Assembly (NCBI GenBank): GCA_023457035.1
Contig: JAEWNN010000121.1
Location: forward strand, 1-7,217
DNA: 7,217 bases
Reading direction: 5' to 3'
Source of the DNA: Verrucomicrobiota bacterium
GTDB taxonomy: Bacteria > Verrucomicrobiota > Verrucomicrobiia > Opitutales > Opitutaceae
The notes beneath the pieces are model-generated. The model was not told the origin of the DNA and searched no databases. It saw nothing but the letters and a program-made list of their open reading frames with translations. Below are positions 1-5,884 of this stretch, in pieces. The position numbers and the translations under genes were made by a program. Numbering within the stretch: position 1 is the stretch's first letter; every line of letters begins with the position of its first letter.

Positions 1-983
1 CCTACGGCGTGAAGCACTGGTGCGTGGGCAACGAGATGTTCGGCCCGTGGCAGCTCGGCTTCATGCCGCTCCACCAGTACGCGCTGAAGCACAACCTCGT
101 CGCCAAGGCCATGCACGCCGTCGATCCGTCGCTCGTGCTCGTCGGCGTCGGCTCCATCGGCAAGATCAACAAGGACAACGACCCCGAGCAGGTGAAGCGC
201 GGCCTCGGCTGGTCCGAGGGCATGCTCCTGGACTGCGCCGACAAGATGGATCTCATCTCCGAACACGTCTACGCCGGCCGTCTGCCATGGGAGCCCGACA
301 CCGGCCGCGCCCCGCTCGCGACCCATGTCGGCCTGCTGCGCACCGCCATCCGCAACGTCGCCGAACAGCACCGTGCCTTCCAGGTTGGCCGGCCCGAGCT
401 GAAGGGCCGCATCGTCCCGATCGCGATGGACGAGTGGAACTACTGGCACCGCGAATACACCTACGGCGAGCTCGGCTGCCGCTACGACCTGGCCGACGCC
501 CTCGGCGTGGCCGTGGGCCTCCACGAGTTCTTCCGTCAGAGCGACATCATCACGATGGCGCACTACGCGCAGACGGTGAACGTGATCGGCGCGATCAAGA
601 CCAGCCGCACCGCCGCCGAGATGGAGACCACCGGCCTCGTGCTCCAGCTGTACCGCGCCCACTTCGGCAGCGTGCCGCTCAAGCTCGCCGGCGACTTCGG
701 ACCGCTCGATGTCGCCGCCGCGCTCACCGCCGACGGCAAGACCCTCACCGTCGCCGTCGTCAACCCGACCGCCGAAGCCCGCGCCCTGCCGCTCGCGCTC
801 GCTGGCCGCAAGGTCTCCGGCCCGGCCAACGCGTGGACCATCGCCGGCGGCGACGAACACGCCTTCAACGCCCCGGGCCAGCCCCGCGCCATCGACATCG
901 TCGCCAGCTCCGGCATCGACGCCGGCCAGCCGCTCGCCGTGCCGGCGCTCAGCTGCGTGCTCTTCGCCTTGCCGATCGAATGA
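1..983 (+). CDS. GH51 alpha-L-arabinofuranosidase, 5' end missing
   Basis: This gene enters from the left edge; the first full codon is at 3 and 326 residues are visible before the TGA at 981-983. GH51 retaining enzymes remove alpha-L-arabinofuranosyl side chains from arabinoxylan, arabinan or arabino-oligosaccharides. The segment opens inside the catalytic barrel with CVGNEMFGPWQLG, whose Glu (33-35) is the expected acid/base. The motif AMDEWNYWH carries the expected nucleophile Glu (432-434), 133 residues later. The remainder, to the end IE, fits the GH51 C-terminal beta-sandwich, with the typical run from the VNVIGAIKTS region through a LVLQLYRAHFG segment. About 170-200 N-terminal residues are missing if it has the usual family length, so signal peptide and promoter cannot be judged. 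It differs clearly from the second GH51 enzyme here (VGNES, VDEWGIW), so the two are not recent duplicates. The GH5 gene starts 13 nt after its stop, which implies co-transcription. The family is secure; the exact substrate is not. Confidence 0.93.
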   Translation, partial: YGVKHWCVGNEMFGPWQLGFMPLHQYALKHNLVAKAMHAVDPSLVLVGVGSIGKINKDNDPEQVKRGLGWSEGMLLDCADKMDLISEHVYAGRLPWEPDTGRAPLATHVGLLRTAIRNVAEQHRAFQVGRPELKGRIVPIAMDEWNYWHREYTYGELGCRYDLADALGVAVGLHEFFRQSDIITMAHYAQTVNVIGAIKTSRTAAEMETTGLVLQLYRAHFGSVPLKLAGDFGPLDVAAALTADGKTLTVAVVNPTAEARALPLALAGRKVSGPANAWTIAGGDEHAFNAPGQPRAIDIVASSGIDAGQPLAVPALSCVLFALPIE

Positions 984-996
984 CCTCCCCCTCCCC

Positions 997-2139
997 ATGA
1001 CTATCCACCGTCTCCTGACCATCCTCCTCATGCTCCCGGCGATCGCCCTCTCCGCCCCTCCCGCGGCGGCACCGCAAAACCCCGCCGGCTTCGCCATCAA
1101 GCGCGGCGTCAACATCAGCCATTGGCTCTCGCAGGACTTCGGCTGGGCCCCCCGCGAAAAGTGGTTCACCGAAGCGGATGTCCGCTTCATCGCCGCACAG
1201 GGCTTCGACCACATCCGCCTGCCCGTCGACGAGAAGGAGCTCTGGGCCGCCGACGGCCGCCCGATCGAGCGCGAGTTCGAACGGCTCGTCACCGCCATCG
1301 GGTGGAGCCGCCAGGCCGGCCTGCGCGTCATCGTCGATCTGCACACGCTCAACTCCCACCACTTCAACGCCGCCAACGAGGGCCTGAAGATCACGCTGTG
1401 GAGCGACCCGCAGGAGCAGGAGCATCTGCTCTCGCTCTGGCGCGATCTCTCCGCCCGCCTGCGCCAGTTCCCGGTCGACCTCGTCGCCTACGAGATCCTC
1501 AACGAGCCCGTCGCCGACGACCCGGAGGACTGGAACAAGCTCGTCACGAAGTGCTACACGATGCTGCGCGCCCTCGAGCCGAACCGCGTCATGGTCTTCG
1601 GCGCGAACCGTTGGCAGATGCCGGAGAACCTGCCCTTCCTCAAGGTGCCCGCGGGCGACAAGAACATCATCCTCAGCTTCCACACCTACGCCCCGCTGTT
1701 GTTCACCCACTACAAGGCCGACTGGGTGCCCACCAAGGTCTACACCGGCCCGGTGAGCTACCCCGGCCCCATCGTCGACGAGGCCACCTTCGCGAATCTG
1801 ACCGCCAACTACGACGAGGGCCTGAAGAACCAGATCGGCAACGCCGCCGCCGACTGGGGCCCCGCCCGGCTCCGTCAGGAGTGCGAGCCGGCCATCCGCC
1901 GCGCCAAGGAGCTCGGCCTCCAGCTCTACTGCGGCGAGTTCGGCTGCCTGCCCACCGTCCCCCGCGCCGACCGCCTCGCCTACTACCGCGATCTCGTCGG
2001 CCTCTTCGCCGCCGAGGGCATCGCCTACGCGAACTGGGAGTACAAGGGCGACTTCGGCATCTACGAGTGGCTCGGCCTCCCGGCGCTCTGCGGCCAGCCC
2101 GACAAGGAACTGATCCAGATCCTCGCGCCGAAGAAATAG
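997..2139 (+). CDS. Secreted GH5-family glycoside hydrolase (cellulase-fold)
   Basis: A 380-residue clan GH-A retaining hydrolase of family 5. Residues 1-20 form a Sec signal peptide (basic start, Leu/Ile-rich core, likely cleavage after ALSA), so it should act in the periplasm or outside the cell. Family landmarks appear in order: RGVNISHWLSQ near residue 36, R74 in DHIRLPVDE, H116 in VDLHTLNSHH, the N169-E170 pair in LNEPVADDP (E170 acid/base), H229 and Y231 in SFHTYAP, nucleophile E314 in YCGEFGCLP, and W347 in NWEYKGDFG. Family 5 includes endo- and exo-glucanases, mannanases, xyloglucanases and others; the subfamily and substrate cannot be read here. About 85 residues lie between H229 and E314, including a Pro/Tyr/Gly-rich stretch and a predicted helical insert, which may shape substrate choice. 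The ATG at 997 was chosen because it alone gives the signal peptide. The 13 nt before it are all pyrimidine except near the preceding stop, with no Shine-Dalgarno; reinitiation after the upstream gene is possible. Confidence 0.93.
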   Translation: MTIHRLLTILLMLPAIALSAPPAAAPQNPAGFAIKRGVNISHWLSQDFGWAPREKWFTEADVRFIAAQGFDHIRLPVDEKELWAADGRPIEREFERLVTAIGWSRQAGLRVIVDLHTLNSHHFNAANEGLKITLWSDPQEQEHLLSLWRDLSARLRQFPVDLVAYEILNEPVADDPEDWNKLVTKCYTMLRALEPNRVMVFGANRWQMPENLPFLKVPAGDKNIILSFHTYAPLLFTHYKADWVPTKVYTGPVSYPGPIVDEATFANLTANYDEGLKNQIGNAAADWGPARLRQECEPAIRRAKELGLQLYCGEFGCLPTVPRADRLAYYRDLVGLFAAEGIAYANWEYKGDFGIYEWLGLPALCGQPDKELIQILAPKK

Positions 2140-2186
2140 CGCGCACCGTACGTATGAAGACCTTGGAGGCCTTCGCCACGCCCCAT

Positions 2187-2206
2187 CGTCGTTCTCACGA
2201 ACGACG
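2187..2206. repeat. Perfect hairpin, 8-bp stem, 4-nt loop
   Basis: CGTCGTTC (2187-2194) pairs exactly with GAACGACG (2199-2206) across the loop TCAC. It starts 47 nt after the GH5 stop codon. With no T run after it, it resembles an extragenic palindromic element or mRNA 3'-end stabiliser more than an intrinsic terminator. The pairing is certain; the role is inferred. Confidence 0.6.
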
Positions 2207-2245
2207 CTACGCGCCCGTGGCTCGGCCGCGCCTTCCCGCGCACTT

Positions 2246-2264
2246 CGCCCGCGATTAGCGGGCG
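2246..2264. repeat. Perfect hairpin with GATTA loop (first of a pair)
   Basis: CGCCCGC (2246-2252) pairs exactly with GCGGGCG (2258-2264) around a 5-nt loop GATTA. The apex GCGATTAGC (2251-2259) recurs as GCGATCAGC in the next hairpin 35 nt on, while the lower stems differ. A fixed apex on different but perfectly paired stems suggests that the fold is maintained. No T run follows. Confidence 0.6.
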
Positions 2265-2279
2265 CCGACACCCACCACA

Positions 2280-2300
2280 CCTGCGGCGATCAGCCGCAGG
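2280..2300. repeat. Perfect hairpin with GATCA loop (second of a pair)
   Basis: CCTGCGGC (2280-2287) pairs exactly with GCCGCAGG (2293-2300) around the loop GATCA. It lies 15 nt after the GATTA hairpin and shares its apex with one C/T difference in the loop. It is 120 nt upstream of the chosen GH1 start, so it would sit in the intercistronic part of a GH5-GH1 message. Confidence 0.6.
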
Positions 2301-2420
2301 ACTCTCTCAAGGCTCCGCCCATTGGCGAAGCCCATCAGTGGTTCTCCCACTCCGAAGTCTTCACTCCGTTCTTTGCCAACCGCCCCGCACACCGTAGTTC
2401 TGATCGGCTCCCGCATCCCC

Positions 2421-3950
2421 ATGCAAAATTCATCCCCCCGCGCTTCCAGCCGGCGCACCTTTCTCGCCCAAGGCCTCGGCCTCACCGCTGCCGCCCTCGC
2501 CATGCCCGCGCTCGCGTCCGCCACCGCCGAATCCTCCGCCCCCGCAAAGTCCGCCGCCGCGCCCCGCAACGACAGCGCCGCCGCGCCGGTCCCGCCCGAC
2601 TTCGAATGGGGCGTGGCCACCGCCGCGATCCAAGTCGAGGGCGCGGCCAAGGCCGACGGCCGCGGCGACAGCATCTGGGACACCTTCTGCCGCCAGCCCG
2701 GGCGCATCGCCGACGGCAGCACCGTCGATGTCTCCGCCGACCACTACCACCGGTACGCCGAGGACATCGCGCTCATGGCCGAGCTCGGCGTGAAGCACTA
2801 CCGGTTCAGCATCTCCTGGCCGCGCATCGTCCCCGAGGGCCGTGGCGCCGTGAACGAGAAGGGCGTCGACTTCTACCGCCGCCTCGTCGACTGCCTGCGC
2901 GAGCACGGCATCACCCCGCACGCCACGCTCTACCACTGGGACCTGCCGCAGACGTTGCAGGACCGTTACGCCGGCTGGCAGAGCCGCGAGGTGGCCAAGG
3001 ATTTCGCCGACTACGTGACCGCCGTCGTCTCGCGCCTCGGCGACCGGATCGACCGCTGGATGCCGCTCAACGAGATCGCCACCTTCACCTACTACAGCGG
3101 CTACGCCCTCGGGCACACCCCGCCCCACGCCCCGAGCATCAGGCTGTCCTCCCAGCGCGAGCAGTCGCAGATCATCCACCACGCCCTCCTCGCCCACGGT
3201 CTCGGCTGCCAGGCCATTCGCGCCGCTTCGCCCCGCCCCTGCCGCATCGCCGGCGCCGAGAACTACGAGAGCTGCGTGCCGATCATCGAGACGCCCGAGC
3301 ACATCGCCGCGGCAAAGCAGGCCTTCGCCGACTCCTTCGTCAACGGCGGCATTCTGCATCCGCTCCTGCACGGCCGCTGGGATCCCGCGTGGGCCGAGCT
3401 GCACCGCGAACGCCTGCCCGAGGTCGCCGCCGGCGACTGGCGGATCATCGCCCAGCCGCTCGATGAGCTCGGCTTCAACTGCTACACCGGCAGCTACTTC
3501 AAGGCGTCGTCGCAAGGCCGCGGCTACGAGGGCATCGCGCTTCCCTCCGCCTATCCGAAGGGCGGACTGCCGTGGCTCAACATCATCCCCGAGGCGACCT
3601 ACTGGGGCATCCGGCTCGTCACCGAACAGCTCGGCGACCGCCGCCTGCCGATCTTCATCAGCGAAAACGGCCTCTCCGATTGTGCCACGGCCGACGCCTC
3701 CAGTCTCGTGTCCGACGTCGACCGCATCGCCTACTCCCGCGCCTATCTGCGCCAGATCCTGCGTGCGAAGGCGGAGGGTTATCCGGTTAGCGGTTACTAC
3801 CACTGGAGCTTCCTCGACAACTTCGAGTGGGCCGAGGGTTACCGCAGCCGCTTCGGTCTCGTGCACGTCGATTACCCCACCCAGCGCCGCACCCCCAAGC
3901 TCGGCTACCACTGGTACCGCGCGACAGTCCGCGCCGGCCGCGTACTCTGA
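2421..3950 (+). CDS. Tat-exported GH1 beta-glycosidase
   Basis: A 509-residue family 1 retaining beta-glycosidase, probably releasing terminal beta-linked glucose, galactose or a related sugar from oligosaccharides. Residues 1-34 are a twin-arginine signal (SRRTFL at 10-15, Ala/Leu core, cleavage near ALASA), implying export after folding. An Ala/Pro/Ser linker runs to about residue 58. The catalytic barrel follows: Q71 in IQVEG, R128 in YRFSISWPRI, H172-W173 in YHWDLPQ, acid/base E218 in PLNEIATF, nucleophile E415 in FISENGL, W462 in HWSFLDNFEWAEGY, and E469-W470 of the glycone pocket. All key residues are present. Ile replaces the usual Pro of the NEP motif. Most GH1 enzymes are cytoplasmic and about 450 residues; the extra length is the signal and linker. 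The ATG at 2421 was preferred to the in-frame ATG at 2322, which would bury the Tat motif behind 33 residues. No Shine-Dalgarno is evident. Exact substrate is unknown. Confidence 0.95.
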   Translation: MQNSSPRASSRRTFLAQGLGLTAAALAMPALASATAESSAPAKSAAAPRNDSAAAPVPPDFEWGVATAAIQVEGAAKADGRGDSIWDTFCRQPGRIADGSTVDVSADHYHRYAEDIALMAELGVKHYRFSISWPRIVPEGRGAVNEKGVDFYRRLVDCLREHGITPHATLYHWDLPQTLQDRYAGWQSREVAKDFADYVTAVVSRLGDRIDRWMPLNEIATFTYYSGYALGHTPPHAPSIRLSSQREQSQIIHHALLAHGLGCQAIRAASPRPCRIAGAENYESCVPIIETPEHIAAAKQAFADSFVNGGILHPLLHGRWDPAWAELHRERLPEVAAGDWRIIAQPLDELGFNCYTGSYFKASSQGRGYEGIALPSAYPKGGLPWLNIIPEATYWGIRLVTEQLGDRRLPIFISENGLSDCATADASSLVSDVDRIAYSRAYLRQILRAKAEGYPVSGYYHWSFLDNFEWAEGYRSRFGLVHVDYPTQRRTPKLGYHWYRATVRAGRVL

Positions 3951-3966
3951 GCCGCCCGCCCATGGT

Positions 3967-3994
3967 CGCTTGCCCCCGCCGGGAGGGGCAAGCG
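3967..3994. repeat. 10-bp-stem hairpin downstream of GH1 gene
   Basis: CGCTTGCCCC (3967-3976) pairs exactly with GGGGCAAGCG (3985-3994) around an 8-nt loop. It begins 17 nt after the GH1 stop codon and lies 98 nt before the chosen GH51 start. The stem is strong but no T run follows, so complete termination is not expected. It could block 3'-exonucleases or cause partial termination between the GH1 and GH51 genes. The rest of the spacer (3951-4091) has no coding sequence. Confidence 0.6.
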
Positions 3995-4091
3995 GACGCA
4001 CCGTCGCTGCGCCCTTCCACGCCCAACACGTGACGGTCAAGTGCTCGGCTGTTGGTTTTCGCCCGGAAGCGCACACATTCTGCGGCTTCCT

Positions 4092-5645
4092 ATGCGTACC
4101 TCGCCCCTATTCGCCTCGGCCGTGCTGGCGGCCGCCTCGTTCGCCCCGCTCGCCTCGGCCGCCGACGCCCAGCTACTCGTCGATGCCGCCAAGCCCGGCC
4201 CGGTCATCAGCAAACACATCTACGGCCAGTTCTCCGAACACCTTGGCCGCTGCATCTACGAAGGCATCTGGGTCGGCCCCGATTCCGCCATCCCGAACAC
4301 CAGGGGCTACCGCAACGACGTGCTCGCCGCGCTCAAGCAGCTCCAGGTCCCGCAGCTGCGCTGGCCCGGCGGCTGTTTCGCCGACGAATACCACTGGCGC
4401 GACGGCATCGGCCCGCGCGAGAAACGCCCCTCGATCTTCAACTCCAACTGGGGCGGCGTGGTGGAGAACAACCATTTCGGCACCCACGAGTTCCTCGACC
4501 TCTGCGAGATGCTCGGCATCGAACCGTACATCTGCCTCAACGTCGGCAGCGGCACCGTGCAGGAGGCGCAGGAGTGGGTTGAATACATGACCTCCCCGGC
4601 CGACTCCCCGATGGCCAACCTCCGCCGCCAGAACGGCCGCGACAAACCCTGGCGCGTGCCCTTCCTCGCCGTGGGTAACGAGAGCTGGGGCTGCGGCGGC
4701 AACATGCGCGCCGAGTTCTGCGCCGACAACTTCCGCCGCTACAACACCTTCATCAAGAACTACGGCGACGTGAAGATTCAGCGCATCGGCTGCGGCTCCA
4801 GCGGCGACGACACCGACTGGACCGCCAAGATGATGATGATCGCCGGCAAGTTCATGGACGGCCTCGCCCTCCACTACTACACCCTCCCGACCGACAGCTG
4901 GAAGGGCAGCAAAGGCCCCGCCACCGGCTTCGGCGAGGACGGCTACTTCACCACCCTGCGCTACACCCTGCGCATGGACGAGTACCTCACCAAGCAGATC
5001 GCGACCATGGACCAGTTCGACGCTGAGAAGAAGGTCGCCATGGTCGTCGACGAGTGGGGCATCTGGACCGATGTCGAGCCCGGCACCAACGAAGGCTTCC
5101 TCTACCAGCAGAACACCCTCCGCGACGCCCTCCTCGCCGCGCTCAACTTCCACATCTTCCACGCCCACGCCGACCGCGTGAAGATGGCCAACATCGCGCA
5201 GATCGTGAACGTGCTTCAGGCGATGATCCTCACCGACAAGGAGAAGATGATCCTCACCCCCACGTACCACGCCTTCGAGATGTACAAGCCCTTCCAGGAC
5301 GCCACTGTGCTCCCGATCAAGCTCGTCACCCCCGACTACGTGTTCGGCGCGCACAAGATTCCGGCCGTGAGCGCCACCGCCGCCCGCGCCACCACCGGCA
5401 AGGTCCACATCGCCCTCGTCAACGTGCTGCCCAACGAGAGCGCGGCGGTCTCCGCCACCCTCGTCGGTCTCGCCGCCACGGGCGCCACCGGCCGGGTCCT
5501 CACCGCCCCGGCGGTCGACTCGCACAACACCTTCGAGGCGCCCGCGGCCGTGGCCCCCGCCGCCTTCACCGGCGCCACCGTCGCCGACGGCAAGCTCACC
5601 GTGACGCTCCCGGCCAAGTCGATCGTCGTCCTCGAACTTCAGTAG
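4092..5645 (+). CDS. Sec-exported GH51 alpha-L-arabinofuranosidase
   Basis: A complete 517-residue GH51 retaining enzyme releasing terminal alpha-L-arabinofuranose from hemicellulose side chains or arabino-oligosaccharides. Residues 1-23 form a Sec signal (MRTS start, Ala/Leu/Val core, cleavage after ASA), so it is exported, unlike the cytoplasmic GH51 enzymes of many Gram-positives. Family landmarks: IYGQFSEHLGRCIYEGIWVG from residue 43, RWPGGCF at 90-96, the DEYHWRDGIGPREKRP segment, YICLNVGSGT, acid/base E197 in AVGNESWGCGGNM, and nucleophile E321 in VVDEWGIW, 124 residues later. The C-terminal part from about residue 380 forms the family beta-sandwich and ends in SIVVLELQ. Length matches the family. 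The ATG at 4092 was chosen because it starts the signal peptide; an in-frame GTG at 4041 would add 17 residues ahead of it. No Shine-Dalgarno precedes it. A strong terminator begins 26 nt after the stop, making this the last gene of the cluster. Confidence 0.96.
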   Translation: MRTSPLFASAVLAAASFAPLASAADAQLLVDAAKPGPVISKHIYGQFSEHLGRCIYEGIWVGPDSAIPNTRGYRNDVLAALKQLQVPQLRWPGGCFADEYHWRDGIGPREKRPSIFNSNWGGVVENNHFGTHEFLDLCEMLGIEPYICLNVGSGTVQEAQEWVEYMTSPADSPMANLRRQNGRDKPWRVPFLAVGNESWGCGGNMRAEFCADNFRRYNTFIKNYGDVKIQRIGCGSSGDDTDWTAKMMMIAGKFMDGLALHYYTLPTDSWKGSKGPATGFGEDGYFTTLRYTLRMDEYLTKQIATMDQFDAEKKVAMVVDEWGIWTDVEPGTNEGFLYQQNTLRDALLAALNFHIFHAHADRVKMANIAQIVNVLQAMILTDKEKMILTPTYHAFEMYKPFQDATVLPIKLVTPDYVFGAHKIPAVSATAARATTGKVHIALVNVLPNESAAVSATLVGLAATGATGRVLTAPAVDSHNTFEAPAAVAPAAFTGATVADGKLTVTLPAKSIVVLELQ

Positions 5646-5670
5646 GCCCCCGGTCGTTTGGAATCACCAA

Positions 5671-5700
5671 GGCGGCGCCACCCGGCGCCGCCTTTTTTTT
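5671..5700 (+). terminator. Intrinsic terminator after GH51 gene
   Basis: GGCGGCGCC (5671-5679) pairs exactly with GGCGCCGCC (5684-5692) around the loop ACCC, followed at once by eight T (5693-5700). This is a textbook rho-independent terminator for + strand transcription and ends the glycosidase cluster. On the - strand the stem would be followed only by TTGG, so it should not stop opgH transcription efficiently. Confidence 0.95.
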
Positions 5701-5754
5701 CCGCCGCCGCACGCCCTCTCCGCCCCTTTCCCCGCCGCGCCGCCCGCCACGTGG

Positions 5755-5773
5755 GTCCGGTCTCCGACCGGAC
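5755..5773. repeat. Perfect hairpin in convergent spacer
   Basis: GTCCGGTC (5755-5762) pairs exactly with GACCGGAC (5766-5773) around a 3-nt loop TCC. A related imperfect hairpin at 5844-5860 (CCGG/CCGG with one internal mismatch) uses the same GACCGG and GGTCCGG words in reverse order. Neither has a T run on either strand. They lie 3' of opgH and might serve as its transcript end, but this is weak. The rest of 5701-5884 is C-rich and shows no gene. Confidence 0.5.
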
Positions 5774-5884
5774 TGCCCCGATACAATCCACCACCCTGCA
5801 CCCCGCGCCCCCTTCGCGCCACACCCGCGCGGCCGCTCGCAGACCGGCCCTACGGTCCGGCGGCTTCACCACGTCGCCCGCCGC

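Larger units (their letters stand above)
2140..2420. other. Structured spacer between GH5 and GH1 genes
   Basis: This 281-nt gap separates two co-directional genes and holds no convincing coding sequence. It contains three perfect hairpins (2187-2206, 2246-2264, 2280-2300, listed separately) and a weaker 5-bp one (2337-2351, AGTGG/CCACT). None is followed by a T run, so they are not classical terminators. A short direct repeat ACTCCG lies at 2349-2354 and 2363-2368. No good -35/-10 pair or Shine-Dalgarno stands out. The spacer may modulate downstream expression, protect or process mRNA, or be an inserted REP-like repeat; the sequence alone does not decide. Confidence 0.7.

Noticed and set aside
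2154..2258. Possible 34-codon small protein (starts MKTLEAFATP) in the GH5-GH1 spacer
   Set aside because: It runs through the 2187-2206 and part of the 2246-2264 hairpins, is Arg/Pro/His-rich, and has no ribosome site; better explained as translation of structured intergenic DNA.
949..2280. Long open frame antisense to the GH5 gene
   Set aside because: It is a by-product of very high GC at third codon positions; the translation is Gly/Val/Ala/Arg-rich with no family motifs, while the sense frame is a full GH5 protein.
2373..2400. Promoter-like TTGCCA followed by TAGTTC before the GH1 gene
   Set aside because: The -10 element matches poorly, with a 16-nt spacer; chance matches like this are common.
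2322..2420. Upstream ATG giving a 33-residue N-terminal extension of the GH1 protein
   Set aside because: The extension would place the Tat twin-arginine motif internally; starting at 2421 gives a normal Tat signal.
2430..4076. 548-codon open frame antisense to the GH1 gene
   Set aside because: Same composition effect; low-complexity Gly/Val-rich translation without recognisable domains, fully overlapped by a convincing GH1 gene.
4053..4081. Promoter-like TTGGTT with a 17-nt spacer to CATTCT before the second GH51 gene
   Set aside because: The -10 match is only three of six and would leave almost no leader; not enough to call.
4041..4091. Upstream GTG start for the second GH51 protein
   Set aside because: It would add 17 residues before a well-formed Sec signal; ATG at 4092 is simpler.
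4173..5525. Long open frame antisense to the second GH51 gene
   Set aside because: Composition is Val/Gly/Glu-rich, with no motif; the sense frame has all GH51 catalytic landmarks.
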